From a virus: 64,000 bases of DNA. Every line of letters starts with the position of its first letter. Position 1 is the first letter of the stretch. A program made the translations under genes and the position numbers. The stretch covers positions 1-64,000 of IMG/VR virus record IMGVR_UViG_3300042691_028918; one strand, 5' to 3'. Under the pieces are notes generated by a model. That model ran no database searches and was not told the origin of the DNA. It was given only the letters and a program-made list of their open reading frames with translations. Shown piece after piece: positions 1 to 8,977 of the stretch.

Positions 1-128
1 TGATGCAATATCTTAAAACTCAATTCGATTTTATTTGGGTAATTTCCCATTTAGATGCTATGAGAGATATCGTAGATGGATTGATAGAAATAAAAAAAGA
101 AAATGGGTTTAGTAAGATTGATTTTTAA
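1..128 (+). CDS. 46: Recombination endonuclease subunit gp46/Rad50-like, C-terminal end only
   Basis: Only the last 41 or so codons are inside the window; the frame is open from position 3 to a TAA at 126-128. The peptide contains VISHLDAMRDIVD, which resembles the His-containing switch (H-loop) of SMC/Rad50-type ATPases, followed by a short strand and IKKENGFSKI as seen at the end of T4 gp46 relatives. In T4, gp46 with the gp47 nuclease resects DNA ends for recombination-dependent replication. The gene continues upstream of the window, so the ATPase head and coiled coil cannot be checked. Its last 20 bases overlap the convergent gene that follows. The identification rests on this short tail. 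Confidence 0.6.
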   Translation, partial: MQYLKTQFDFIWVISHLDAMRDIVDGLIEIKKENGFSKIDF

Positions 129-294
129 TACTTACTTTATCAGCCTTCAACACACCTGATTGTGGTTTGGAAACACCTATGTGTTTTTTGATTAAATTTT
201 CAACCAAACTACCCATTTTAAACCCATGTTCTTCACAATATCCTTTGAGAAGTTCGTGGGTTTCTTTTTTTATTTGTAACATTGCATATTTCAT
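109..294 (-). CDS. Small ribbon-helix-helix-like protein
   Basis: A 61-residue protein. Residues 5-40 read as a short strand (MLQIKKET) and two helices (HELLKGYCEEHG, then MGSLVENLIKKHI), the layout of ribbon-helix-helix DNA-binding proteins of the Arc/MetJ/CopG type. Phages often carry such proteins as small regulators. The first Met is at the genomic end 294; Met5 at 282 is an equally good start. It is convergent with the gp46-like gene, overlapping by 20 bases, and divergent from the giant fibre gene at 382. It could therefore repress that promoter region, which is inference. DNA binding itself cannot be shown from sequence. Confidence 0.65.
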   Translation of the reverse strand: MKYAMLQIKKETHELLKGYCEEHGFKMGSLVENLIKKHIGVSKPQSGVLKADKVSIKNQSY

Positions 295-381
295 AACCTT
301 TAGATTTCTTTAGTTTTTATTAGTTTTCTATATATAAATATATCACATTTAAATAAATGAATATTTATAATAAACTAATTA
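295..381. promoter_or_regulatory. Divergent promoter region with TATAAATA and ATATTTATA boxes
   Basis: This 87-bp gap separates the minus-strand RHH-like gene from the plus-strand fibre gene. It is almost pure A/T. On the plus strand it contains TATATAAATATAT (about 330-342), which includes the T4 late promoter consensus TATAAATA, and ATATTTATAA at 361-370, the motif that recurs upstream of other structural genes here. No Shine-Dalgarno sequence precedes the ATG at 382; the bases just before it are AATTA. Promoter activity is inferred from position and motif only. Confidence 0.45.
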
Positions 382-3300
382 ATGTCGATTTTAAAGAAAA
401 CATTATTTGCAGAAGATTTAGAAAAGTATAAGGTATTAATTGAAGATACCGATCCTGATAGTAGATATTTTAGAATTAGTGAACTTTCCGATACGTTTAC
501 AGGTGGAAAAAATGCATTTTTAATACAGGGTTCTCCCGAATTGGTGCAGGATACAATTGTTAAAATAGAAATAAAAGATTCATTAGGAAATGTTATCTAC
601 CACGAACCAGGAGAGGGTATACCTGAATATTATGAAGGTGTATCAAAAGTAATTGCTGTTTATATTTACCCAGATACATTATTCGGTCCTTGTACTATAA
701 CAATACTTGGTGAATTAAAAGAGTATGAAACAATAAATGGACTTAAAGTACCGGTTCCATTTGAATGGCAAAATAAGTACAATGTAAGATGGCAGAAAAC
801 TGTAAATGTAAACCCGTTACTCGCAAATACTACAAAGGTTAGGTTTTATCGTAGACCTAAAGTGGATGTAACCGAATCCATACTGCCAATATATAACAGA
901 AGTGTAACCCGAAATACAATTACAGGATCAGTTAATGGAACACCAATAAATCCCACTAATGGTGCGGATTATAAAAATTTTAAAGGTGTATTACAATATA
1001 ATTTAGAAATAACCGATACTTCAAATTTTTCACAATCAATGGAGGGTGAGGTTATTACTATAAATGGTTTATCAAAAGAATATAAACCAACAATATCGGA
1101 TATTATTACAAATAAAAAAGCATTAGTAAATGTTCCATATTTTATAACATCATCATTAGTTTCAAATTATGAAAGTGTAACAGCGTTTACATCAGCATCT
1201 TATACAATGTCTTTTGATGAAAGTGTTATTTTTTCAAACTCAAATGTAAGTTCTTCCTTTGCAAGAATAAAAATAACTGATTTAGAAACATTTGCGGGTG
1301 ATGCAAATAGGATAAAAATATACGCAAAAAGTCGTAATTCATTGGGTGATTTTGAATTGTTGGAAGATATACAATTAGAAAGTAATGAATTATTAATTGT
1401 AGATGAGTTTAATAGTGAACTAAATGTAAGAACCGGATTATTTTCACAACAGATTTTAGATAATTTTTGGTTGACGGAAAATTTAGATACGGGAGTAAAT
1501 GTTAGTTTAGATAATCAATTATTATTTCAATCTGCAAAATTAGAACCAACATCCGATATATCATCATCTACTGGATTATTTAAATTTTATTCATCACAAT
1601 CTATAGAATTTACTAAATTTACCGAATATCAATTGGATTTCACCCCACTATTGAGTTCATCTATTGGGTATGGTAAAATAGAAATATATGGAAGTGGTTC
1701 TGCATTTGTTGATACGGATGTTACTACAAATAATGGAAAATTATTAGGAACAATTGAAACTACAAAATCTTTTACAAGATTTGATAAACAACAGATAAAT
1801 TTTAATCCGGATGATAATGGATTTGGTAATTTGGTATTTTTAGTAAAAGGTGGGGATTGGCAAATATCAAATATAACATTAAGGGCCGCTCAAGAATCAT
1901 CATTTTCACCAAATGAAATAACACTAATTGCAAATGTTCCAACCAGAATAAACAATGAAACATTTGATTTTAAGATTGAAATCTATGATATTAATAACAA
2001 TTACATTCCTGTAAAAATTGAAAAAACTTACACATTTAGTGGTGGTAATGATGTTATTATCAATAGAGATTTAGAGGTAAGCGTATCTAATACATCTTTT
2101 AATTTTAATACATCATCTGCTTTTCCTAGTAGTATTCTAATTGATTATTACAAAACGGCTTTGACGGGTTCGGTAACATTTTATTCATCTGCAATTGATA
2201 CAACAGGAAATGAAATAACAGTTGGGGATTTAAATCCATCAACAAATTACCCCGGACTTCTTTACGATGTAGATTTTAATACAAAGCAACTGACCATTGA
2301 GAATTTCACCGCATCACTTTCAACAAAAACGGTTGGTGCTATATTTTATACGGCAAGTTGTGAAAATATAAATAGATATTTTACAATATTCAGAGTTGAT
2401 CAGGGTGCACCATCATATTTGTTTTATGCTACTGCTGATAAAAATAATTTTACCTTTAATCCCGATTATTATTACAAATCCGTTGTAGATGATGATTATA
2501 TCGATATCCGATTAGTACAACAAAATTTACCGGCGATTATACCGCCAAATAGTTTAACCATATATTCATCATCATTATACGGTCCGATTGTCGGTGGTAG
2601 CAGATATACCGCACCAATACACAATATTGGTGGTGTTGGAAACGCATCCATATATAGATTATATGTTACTGGATCTTCACACCAATCTTATCCAGATGGT
2701 GATGGTTTTTATTTTGATTTAGGACAATCTACCTATGATTTTGAATTAGTAACAAGTGATGGTACGTTTACTTCATCCGTAACGATAGATGCGATTGAAA
2801 GAGGAGCAACTCCACCAACTATAAATTTTTCAAATGAAAATACATCTCTACCATCATTATCAACCGGATATGTAGAACCTGCTGCTTTTTTAGCAACTAC
2901 AGGTTCAATCTCTGTTAGGGTTGTTGATAGAACAATTAATTATGCACATCCAATAATAAATAATTCATTTAGCGCATCTGTAAAATCTTATGAAGGTGTA
3001 ACAGGAGCAAATATAAATTCAAACGCACAATATTCAATAACAGGGTTGACAAATGATAGTGGTAGTGTTACTTTAGAAATTGAATATAGGAATATTAAGG
3101 GTAGTAGTAGTTTATTTCAAAAACAAATAAATTATACAAAAGCAAAAAGAGCAGTACCTAATGTAGTAATCACTGCCACTCCACAAGCACAGACCGTTCT
3201 AGCAAATGCAACTGGCACTCAAACAGGAACACTATCAAACGTAACAGTCGATGCTATTGAAGGGAGTGTTAGTAGATTCACATCAATGACAGTTGCATCC

Positions 3301-6195
3301 TATTCAGGGTTTACTGCAGAACCATCCGTTAGTGGACAAACTTTACAATTAAGTTCCGCAACTATGAATGCGGGTGAGGGTGTTGTAACATTGACCGTCG
3401 TTCATACAGATAGTGAAAATACTACCGGACAAACAAAAACGGTAGTAGTAAGAACTACAAAAGTTAATATAGGAAATGATGGTGATAATGGTTCAAATGG
3501 TATTGATGCAAAGGCGGTTGCATTGACGGCAGACCCTCAATATACAGTTATTTACGATGGTGATGGTACTAAAACTCCGGTATCTATTACTTTAACAGCA
3601 ACGGCACAAAATTTTACCGTTCCATATTATCAATTTACACAAAATGGTACAGAAAGACAGGCATACTCAACAACCGCAACCTATACTATTCCGGATGGGG
3701 AAGAGGCAGCGGCTGATAATGCTGATTTATGGCAAGTAAATGTTAAAGAAAACAATGCAGGATCAGTTCTTGCTTTTGATAATGTTGATATATTTGGTAT
3801 AAAAGCGGGTACCAATGCTATTACTGCATTTCTTACAAATGAGGCACATACATTACCAACAACAAATACAGGAGTAGTAACTTACACAGGATCTGGTACA
3901 TCCGTTGTTGTGTTTAAAGGTGCAACGGAACTTAATAGTGTTACAACAACTCCTGGGCTGGGTGAGTTTAAAGTAACAACTTCAGTTACAACAGGAACTA
4001 TAACAGTTGGTACACAAACCATATCAGGAAATCCTGCAGTATTTGCTGATCATAGCGCAATGAGTGGTGATTTGGCCATTATTGAATATACTATAAATGT
4101 AGAAAATTTAGTAACTCTTAAAAAATATCAAACACTTTCTAAATCCACACAGGGTGCGGATGGTGTTAATGGTGCAAATGCGGTTACTATAAACATAAGT
4201 CCTGCATCGCAAATTATAACAAGAAGTAATACAGGTGCATACGGAACCCCGACAGCATTTACAATTACCGTAACCGAAGGAACAACATCTTATACATATG
4301 ATGATTCATCTCCATATGCAAATTCTACATTCAGAATAGCAAATGTATCAAATGGAACTAATAATAACGATGGAACTGTAACACCAAATACTCCATCTAC
4401 GACTGCGGGTGTGACTGTTACTTTTGATGTAATTTATGTAACTTCATTGGGGGCATCGGTAACATTAGCACAAACACATAAAGTATCCGTTACATTGGAT
4501 GGTCAGACTGGACCTGGTGTTGTATTTACAGGACTTTGGGAATCAGGAAGAGCATATCAATTTAGTACAGGCGCGGGTACAGGTCGCAGGGATGTTGTTC
4601 TTTGGAGTACAAATGGAAACGCACCATATGATGTATATTATGCAGCAATTAGACAGCACACATCTGCAGGGGGTGATGTGGCAGATGGTTCACCAAATCA
4701 ACCAAGCCAAACAGGATGGGAATCGTTGGGTACTCAAGATTTTTTTGTTGCAGCTAAAATTGGTTTATTTGAAGAATCTTATGTACAAAACACCTTAAAT
4801 GTTGGTACTAATAATAATGGTGGTGTTTCATCTGCAAATATAACATTAGCCGGAGGAACTCAATATCCATATATTTCAATTGGACAATCATCGGTTGGTT
4901 ATGGTAACACAGGAATATGGATTGGTAATGATAGTGGAAATTATAGAGCATCCTTTGTAAATGGGAGTACATCATTTTTAAAATGGAATGGAACATCTTT
5001 AGATATAAAAGGTGGATTAACCGCAACATCAGGTTCTATACAAAATACATTAACAATTGGTGGGAATGGTTCTACAGGAACCGGTATAACTTTGGATGGA
5101 GTTAACCAAAAAATTTACATGGGAACGGGTGATTATGCAAATACCAATACAGCATTTTTTGTGAGTGGTTCTGGTGATTTTTCTCTAAAAAGAGCGGTAA
5201 TTTGGAATGCACTACAAAGTTTATTTAGTATCAATGATGGTATTTTAGAAATAGGAACTGAAAGTTATAGAACAACTATAAATCAATCAGGATTACTAAC
5301 TACAAGAAACGCAGAAATTCAGGGAAAAATAAATGCAACAGAGGGAAGTATTGGTGGTTGGACAATCGATAGTACAACATTATCAGCAGGACAGGCTAGT
5401 ACAAAGAATATAAAAATAAATTCATCAAGGCCGTCCGTTGAGTTTTATGATTCTGCAAATCTAGTAGTAGATATAAGTGGAGATGCTACTCTATCGGGTA
5501 CAGGAAGTACAAGTATTACAACAACTAGCCCATCACCATTTGGACAGACAATAGTTGGAAGTAGTGGTGCACAAGATGGAACTAATATTGCATCTCACTA
5601 CCCAGGAACCGTAGCATCGTATTTATCAGGATCTGGTATATTTTTAACAGGTTCCGTTAGTTCAAGTTTTAGTATATCGGCAACGCAAAATAATTCATTA
5701 GTAACTATTACATGTGATTTAGGACAAACTGGAACAGATTCCGCATCATTTGATGCTACTGTGGATCCTGGATACTATGTATCGAACGCAGCTTTTAGTT
5801 TAAGATATGGAGTTGCATTATATAGTTCATCCGAAGCGGGCGGAACCAGAACATTTGTTAGTTCATATTCAAAATCACAATTGGGTGAATCAACTTTTAC
5901 TAATTCCAATGAAACCGTTAAAAGCCAAATAAACTATACTGGATCTGCAGTAATAACTACAATTTTAAGAGAAGGGTTTTATATATTATTACCATTTGTA
6001 CAAACAATAAATGCATCAGCTACCGCAGAGGCCGATGCGGGTACTGGATGCAACTGTCCATCAGCAGGTACATTCTACGGATATGGTGATTGTGGCCCAT
6101 CTGGACAAGAAATAATAAGATATACGGGCGTATGTGATGAGTTTAGCAATTGTACTTTTTATATTGAATATTCTGGAAGAGGTGGTTGTGTATAA
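382..6195 (+). CDS. Giant modular tail fibre / adhesin-like virion protein
   Basis: A 1937-residue protein rich in Ser, Thr, Asn and Gly, with no signal peptide. Residues 1 to about 180 form a distinct N-terminal domain (YFRISE, GKNAFLIQGS, NKYNVRW, VNPLLANTT, VRFYRRP) that I take as the virion-attachment part. The middle looks like many beta-sandwich modules. Three short collagen-like Gly-X-Y stretches lie near residues 1029, 1256 and 1372. A segment near 1375-1470 resembles a carbohydrate-binding or receptor-binding module. Residues about 1480-1760 have the repeated short strands of a trimeric beta-fibre (SGSIQNTLTIGG, NAEIQGKINATEGSIGGWTID). The last 45 residues hold seven Cys (CNCP, CGPSG, GVCDEFSNC, RGGCV), unusual for a cytoplasmic protein. 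A separate S74-type chaperone gene follows after 16 bases. Likely role: host recognition; the exact tail position is unknown. Confidence 0.65.
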   Translation: MSILKKTLFAEDLEKYKVLIEDTDPDSRYFRISELSDTFTGGKNAFLIQGSPELVQDTIVKIEIKDSLGNVIYHEPGEGIPEYYEGVSKVIAVYIYPDTLFGPCTITILGELKEYETINGLKVPVPFEWQNKYNVRWQKTVNVNPLLANTTKVRFYRRPKVDVTESILPIYNRSVTRNTITGSVNGTPINPTNGADYKNFKGVLQYNLEITDTSNFSQSMEGEVITINGLSKEYKPTISDIITNKKALVNVPYFITSSLVSNYESVTAFTSASYTMSFDESVIFSNSNVSSSFARIKITDLETFAGDANRIKIYAKSRNSLGDFELLEDIQLESNELLIVDEFNSELNVRTGLFSQQILDNFWLTENLDTGVNVSLDNQLLFQSAKLEPTSDISSSTGLFKFYSSQSIEFTKFTEYQLDFTPLLSSSIGYGKIEIYGSGSAFVDTDVTTNNGKLLGTIETTKSFTRFDKQQINFNPDDNGFGNLVFLVKGGDWQISNITLRAAQESSFSPNEITLIANVPTRINNETFDFKIEIYDINNNYIPVKIEKTYTFSGGNDVIINRDLEVSVSNTSFNFNTSSAFPSSILIDYYKTALTGSVTFYSSAIDTTGNEITVGDLNPSTNYPGLLYDVDFNTKQLTIENFTASLSTKTVGAIFYTASCENINRYFTIFRVDQGAPSYLFYATADKNNFTFNPDYYYKSVVDDDYIDIRLVQQNLPAIIPPNSLTIYSSSLYGPIVGGSRYTAPIHNIGGVGNASIYRLYVTGSSHQSYPDGDGFYFDLGQSTYDFELVTSDGTFTSSVTIDAIERGATPPTINFSNENTSLPSLSTGYVEPAAFLATTGSISVRVVDRTINYAHPIINNSFSASVKSYEGVTGANINSNAQYSITGLTNDSGSVTLEIEYRNIKGSSSLFQKQINYTKAKRAVPNVVITATPQAQTVLANATGTQTGTLSNVTVDAIEGSVSRFTSMTVASYSGFTAEPSVSGQTLQLSSATMNAGEGVVTLTVVHTDSENTTGQTKTVVVRTTKVNIGNDGDNGSNGIDAKAVALTADPQYTVIYDGDGTKTPVSITLTATAQNFTVPYYQFTQNGTERQAYSTTATYTIPDGEEAAADNADLWQVNVKENNAGSVLAFDNVDIFGIKAGTNAITAFLTNEAHTLPTTNTGVVTYTGSGTSVVVFKGATELNSVTTTPGLGEFKVTTSVTTGTITVGTQTISGNPAVFADHSAMSGDLAIIEYTINVENLVTLKKYQTLSKSTQGADGVNGANAVTINISPASQIITRSNTGAYGTPTAFTITVTEGTTSYTYDDSSPYANSTFRIANVSNGTNNNDGTVTPNTPSTTAGVTVTFDVIYVTSLGASVTLAQTHKVSVTLDGQTGPGVVFTGLWESGRAYQFSTGAGTGRRDVVLWSTNGNAPYDVYYAAIRQHTSAGGDVADGSPNQPSQTGWESLGTQDFFVAAKIGLFEESYVQNTLNVGTNNNGGVSSANITLAGGTQYPYISIGQSSVGYGNTGIWIGNDSGNYRASFVNGSTSFLKWNGTSLDIKGGLTATSGSIQNTLTIGGNGSTGTGITLDGVNQKIYMGTGDYANTNTAFFVSGSGDFSLKRAVIWNALQSLFSINDGILEIGTESYRTTINQSGLLTTRNAEIQGKINATEGSIGGWTIDSTTLSAGQASTKNIKINSSRPSVEFYDSANLVVDISGDATLSGTGSTSITTTSPSPFGQTIVGSSGAQDGTNIASHYPGTVASYLSGSGIFLTGSVSSSFSISATQNNSLVTITCDLGQTGTDSASFDATVDPGYYVSNAAFSLRYGVALYSSSEAGGTRTFVSSYSKSQLGESTFTNSNETVKSQINYTGSAVITTILREGFYILLPFVQTINASATAEADAGTGCNCPSAGTFYGYGDCGPSGQEIIRYTGVCDEFSNCTFYIEYSGRGGCV

Positions 6196-6211
6196 AATAA
6201 ATGAATAAATT

Positions 6212-6742
6212 ATGAGTATTTTTACAGATTTTAGAGTTAAAGTATATACACCAAAATTAACATCGGTTAATGTCACCATACCTGTCCAAAAAACCGAAAT
6301 AAATGCAGGTGGATTTCAAGTTATATATTCGAATACAAGGTATGTAATAATTCCAAGGGTAAGTAATGGTGCCATGTTAAGAGTTGGTGGAGATATTACT
6401 GCTACTGGAAATATAACCGCATATTTTTCTTCGGATAAAAGATTGAAAGAAAATATTAAACCAATAGAAAACGCATTAGATAAAATTGAAAAAATTAATG
6501 GTGTAGAATTTGATTGGAAAGATTCTTTTATTGAAGAAGCTGGTGGGGAAGATGGTTATTTTATAAGAAAGCATGATGTGGGTGTTATTGCGCAAGAAAT
6601 AAATGAAGTATTACCTGAAGTTGTTGCAGAACGGAAAGAAACGGGTATGTTAGCAGTAAAATACGATAGAATTGTACCACTATTAATACAATCTATAAAA
6701 GAACTTAAAAAAGAAATAGAAGAATTAAAACAAAATAAATAA
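6212..6742 (+). CDS. Fibre tip with S74-type intramolecular chaperone domain
   Basis: A 176-residue protein. Residues 1-72 are a beta-rich fibre segment (MLRVGGDITATGNITAYF). From residue 73 it has the hallmark start of the peptidase S74 / endosialidase chaperone domain: SSDKRLKENIKPIENAL, then KINGVEFDWK, DVGVIAQEINEVLPEVV and AVKYDRIVPLLIQSIKEL, ending in a charged coiled coil. In known family members this domain trimerises a beta-helical fibre and then cuts itself off at a Ser-Asp bond; Ser74-Asp75 fits. It is usually fused to a long fibre, but here it is a separate gene just behind a 1937-residue fibre. It may cap its own short fibre or act in trans. The next gene's ATG overlaps its stop (TAATG). 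Confidence 0.85.
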   Translation: MSIFTDFRVKVYTPKLTSVNVTIPVQKTEINAGGFQVIYSNTRYVIIPRVSNGAMLRVGGDITATGNITAYFSSDKRLKENIKPIENALDKIEKINGVEFDWKDSFIEEAGGEDGYFIRKHDVGVIAQEINEVLPEVVAERKETGMLAVKYDRIVPLLIQSIKELKKEIEELKQNK

Positions 6743-7260
6743 TGGCATTACCAAGTAGTGGTCAAATATCATTTTCCGATTTAAATGTAGAAAGAGGATT
6801 ATCGGCAACTGCGGAAGCAGATATGGCAACTGCGGGAGATGATTTTGCAGTTTCGTATGCTACAGATGGAACCGATGTTTTATCGATGGATGAATTTTAT
6901 GGTTTATCCTATGGTGGAGGATCAGGTCCTTCATTGACTGTTTATATGAAGGATGTTGCAACCGTAAAAAAACATTTCATTCTTTATGCGGCAGTCAATG
7001 GGGGTTCTCCGGTGGATGTATATAATACAAATAGTAGTGGTCTTTTAGATGGTACCTGTACGCAAAGATTCACAATAAGTTCTGGTCTTGCAGCTGGCAA
7101 TACCGTTACATTTTCAACAAGTACTACCATTACTATGGCAGGTTTGACTGCACCATCTTGTCCAAATGTGTTGGGCAGCGCAACTACATATACTACGGTG
7201 GGATTGGTAACAGGTGCAAATTCAGTTTATTTAACAGTAAAAAGTGATACCAACGTATGA
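6742..7260 (+). CDS. Small virion/tail-associated protein
   Basis: A 172-residue protein beginning MALPSSGQISFSDLNVERG. This N-terminal pattern (SSGxISxxDLNxE, later LSMDEFYGLSYGG) is common in small tail or fibre-associated proteins of marine T4-like phages, where it probably binds a partner fibre. Residues about 70-172 are Thr/Ser/Gly-rich beta-strand sequence with three Cys. It starts at the TAATG overlap with the S74 gene and ends four bases into the next gene (ATGA overlap), so it is translationally coupled to both. Virion location is inferred from neighbours and composition. Confidence 0.55.
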   Translation: MALPSSGQISFSDLNVERGLSATAEADMATAGDDFAVSYATDGTDVLSMDEFYGLSYGGGSGPSLTVYMKDVATVKKHFILYAAVNGGSPVDVYNTNSSGLLDGTCTQRFTISSGLAAGNTVTFSTSTTITMAGLTAPSCPNVLGSATTYTTVGLVTGANSVYLTVKSDTNV

Positions 7261-8237
7261 TTGTATTTATTACAACAGGTTATGGAAAAAATGTTATTGG
7301 AGGTGCCGATATATGGTGTAACAATTTCATTGAAAATATAATTCCACTTTTAAAAACGGAATATAAAATAATAGTAGATAACCGGCCCTTTGAAAAAAAT
7401 CCGGATGTTATTTACACTTACGAAAACGATGAAGAAATTGATGAGATTTTAGAACAATGTGATAAGATTATTTTTTTGCATCACTCTTATAGAGAAAATC
7501 TAACAATTAAAAAATGGTTACATAAAACGGATACTACGTTTGTACATGCATTTATTCCTGATATGGTGGGGTTGAAAGATGAGTATGAAAATATAATGAC
7601 ACGATTGGATTGGCATTGGCAAAAAGATATATTGGATAATTCCCAAAATATTGTTTGGATTGGGTACGAAAACGATTCAATACATACGTACTATCCAAAA
7701 ACAAAAAATATTACAAACTATTATGAATGGAAAAATAATAAACCATTTACAGAAATAGTTACAAATAGAATAGGTTATGCTGCGAGATGTGAGACCCGTA
7801 AAAATGCGGATTATTTGGATGGTTTACCTGCATTTGTTTTTTCAAATGAATATGATTATAAAAGAATGGTTGAAGCATCAAAAATAAATGCACAATCACA
7901 TATGTTTCAAAAATTTGATTATAGATTTCATAATAGATTTTTTGATAAAAATTTTCAAATATTTCATGGAGCTTATACAAAAGAACCATTTGGTTATGCA
8001 ATATTTGATGCAATAGATAATGGAAAATTACCAATACTACACTCCGATTGGATGCGAGGAATAAAATATAGATACCGTGCAATGAATAAACAACAATTTC
8101 ATTACCAATGGTTGAGGATATTGGAAGATGGGTTTGAAAAAAATAAAAAACAATTTGATAGATTGAAGGCAGGACTTCAAAAATATACAGATAAACAAAA
8201 ATGGGTTACCGAAATATGCAAAGTCTTATCAATTTAG
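7257..8237 (+). CDS. GT-B glycosyltransferase-like protein (GT4-type C-terminal half)
   Basis: A 326-residue protein. The start MIVFITTGYGKNVIGGADIWCNNFIENI is the glycine-rich N-terminal loop typical of GT-B retaining glycosyltransferases. The C-terminal half has FHGAYTKEPFGYAIFDAIDNGKLPILHSDW (split here by domain: KEPFGYAIFDAID, then GKLPILH), which resembles the conserved donor-binding E-P-F-G-x-x-x-x-E region of GT4 enzymes, with Asp where GT4 enzymes usually have the second Glu. It is slightly shorter than typical GT4 proteins (350-400). It opens the carbohydrate island and overlaps the upstream gene by 4 bases. Donor and acceptor cannot be read from sequence. Confidence 0.6.
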   Translation: MIVFITTGYGKNVIGGADIWCNNFIENIIPLLKTEYKIIVDNRPFEKNPDVIYTYENDEEIDEILEQCDKIIFLHHSYRENLTIKKWLHKTDTTFVHAFIPDMVGLKDEYENIMTRLDWHWQKDILDNSQNIVWIGYENDSIHTYYPKTKNITNYYEWKNNKPFTEIVTNRIGYAARCETRKNADYLDGLPAFVFSNEYDYKRMVEASKINAQSHMFQKFDYRFHNRFFDKNFQIFHGAYTKEPFGYAIFDAIDNGKLPILHSDWMRGIKYRYRAMNKQQFHYQWLRILEDGFEKNKKQFDRLKAGLQKYTDKQKWVTEICKVLSI

Positions 8238-8977
8238 ATAGAGTAAAAGAATTTATTACCAACAATACACATTTGGATGAAAATGGTAATAAAATACATA
8301 CACCTGTTAGTTACAGATGGACACATGGTGCAACTGATTTACATATGGGTGATGGGTTATTAATTTATTCATTAATACAACTCAATAGGTCAAAAACCTG
8401 CGTTTGTATAGGAACAGGTGGAGGATATATTCCACGTATTATGACGCAAGCTAGATATGATTTGTGGGAGCAAAAAATATTTGAAGGAAATCCACAAAAT
8501 GAGTGGGGTGATATTGGAACTACCATCATCGTTGATGCTAATAATGGAATTGGTGGTAATACCGATTGGACTGAACCGGATTCTTTTTTACAATACAATT
8601 TTCAACCAAAAATAATTTTAGAAACATCAGAAAGAGCATTTTATGATTACTTTGTTAGGCAGGATATTAAAATAGATTACTTACATATAGATGGTGACCA
8701 TTCTTATGAAGGAGTAAAAAAAGATTTTGAATTGTACTCAACAATAATGAGTGAAAGTGGTATTATTACAATACACGATACGGATCAAACATATCACGAT
8801 ACATTTATTGTAACAGAAAATGATAAAAAAGATTTTCAAAAATTTGATGGCCCTGCAAAATTTATTAAGGACTTACAAAACAATACCGCCTGGAATTTGG
8901 TAAATTTAAAAAATTTTTGTATGTTTGATTCAAAAAGACCAACAACAACAGGAATAGCAATACTTACAAAAAAATAA
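8201..8977 (+). CDS. Class I SAM-dependent methyltransferase
   Basis: A 258-residue protein. The SAM-binding motif I region is CVCIGTGGGYIPRI near residues 66-79. Later, IDYLHIDGDHSYEGVKKDFELY is the signature of the Methyltransf_24 type (DGDHSYEGVxxD), followed by SGIITIHDTD. Such enzymes methylate sugars or other small hydroxylated groups in capsule and glycopeptide clusters. The frame can start at 8201 (37-base overlap with the glycosyltransferase) or at Met6, 8216 (22-base overlap); I cannot choose firmly. The neighbours on both sides are glycosyltransferases, so sugar O-methylation is the most likely job. The stop overlaps the next ATG (TAATG). Confidence 0.75.
   Translation: MGYRNMQSLINLDRVKEFITNNTHLDENGNKIHTPVSYRWTHGATDLHMGDGLLIYSLIQLNRSKTCVCIGTGGGYIPRIMTQARYDLWEQKIFEGNPQNEWGDIGTTIIVDANNGIGGNTDWTEPDSFLQYNFQPKIILETSERAFYDYFVRQDIKIDYLHIDGDHSYEGVKKDFELYSTIMSESGIITIHDTDQTYHDTFIVTENDKKDFQKFDGPAKFIKDLQNNTAWNLVNLKNFCMFDSKRPTTTGIAILTKK

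Noticed and set aside
4499-4798. 99-codon plus-strand open frame within the giant fibre gene
   Set aside because: It lies in another frame of a continuous, well-supported coding region and has an atypical Met/Gln/His-rich composition.
7759-8082. 107-codon minus-strand open frame inside the glycosyltransferase gene
   Set aside because: Low-complexity Leu/His/Phe-rich shadow of the plus-strand gene, no start context.
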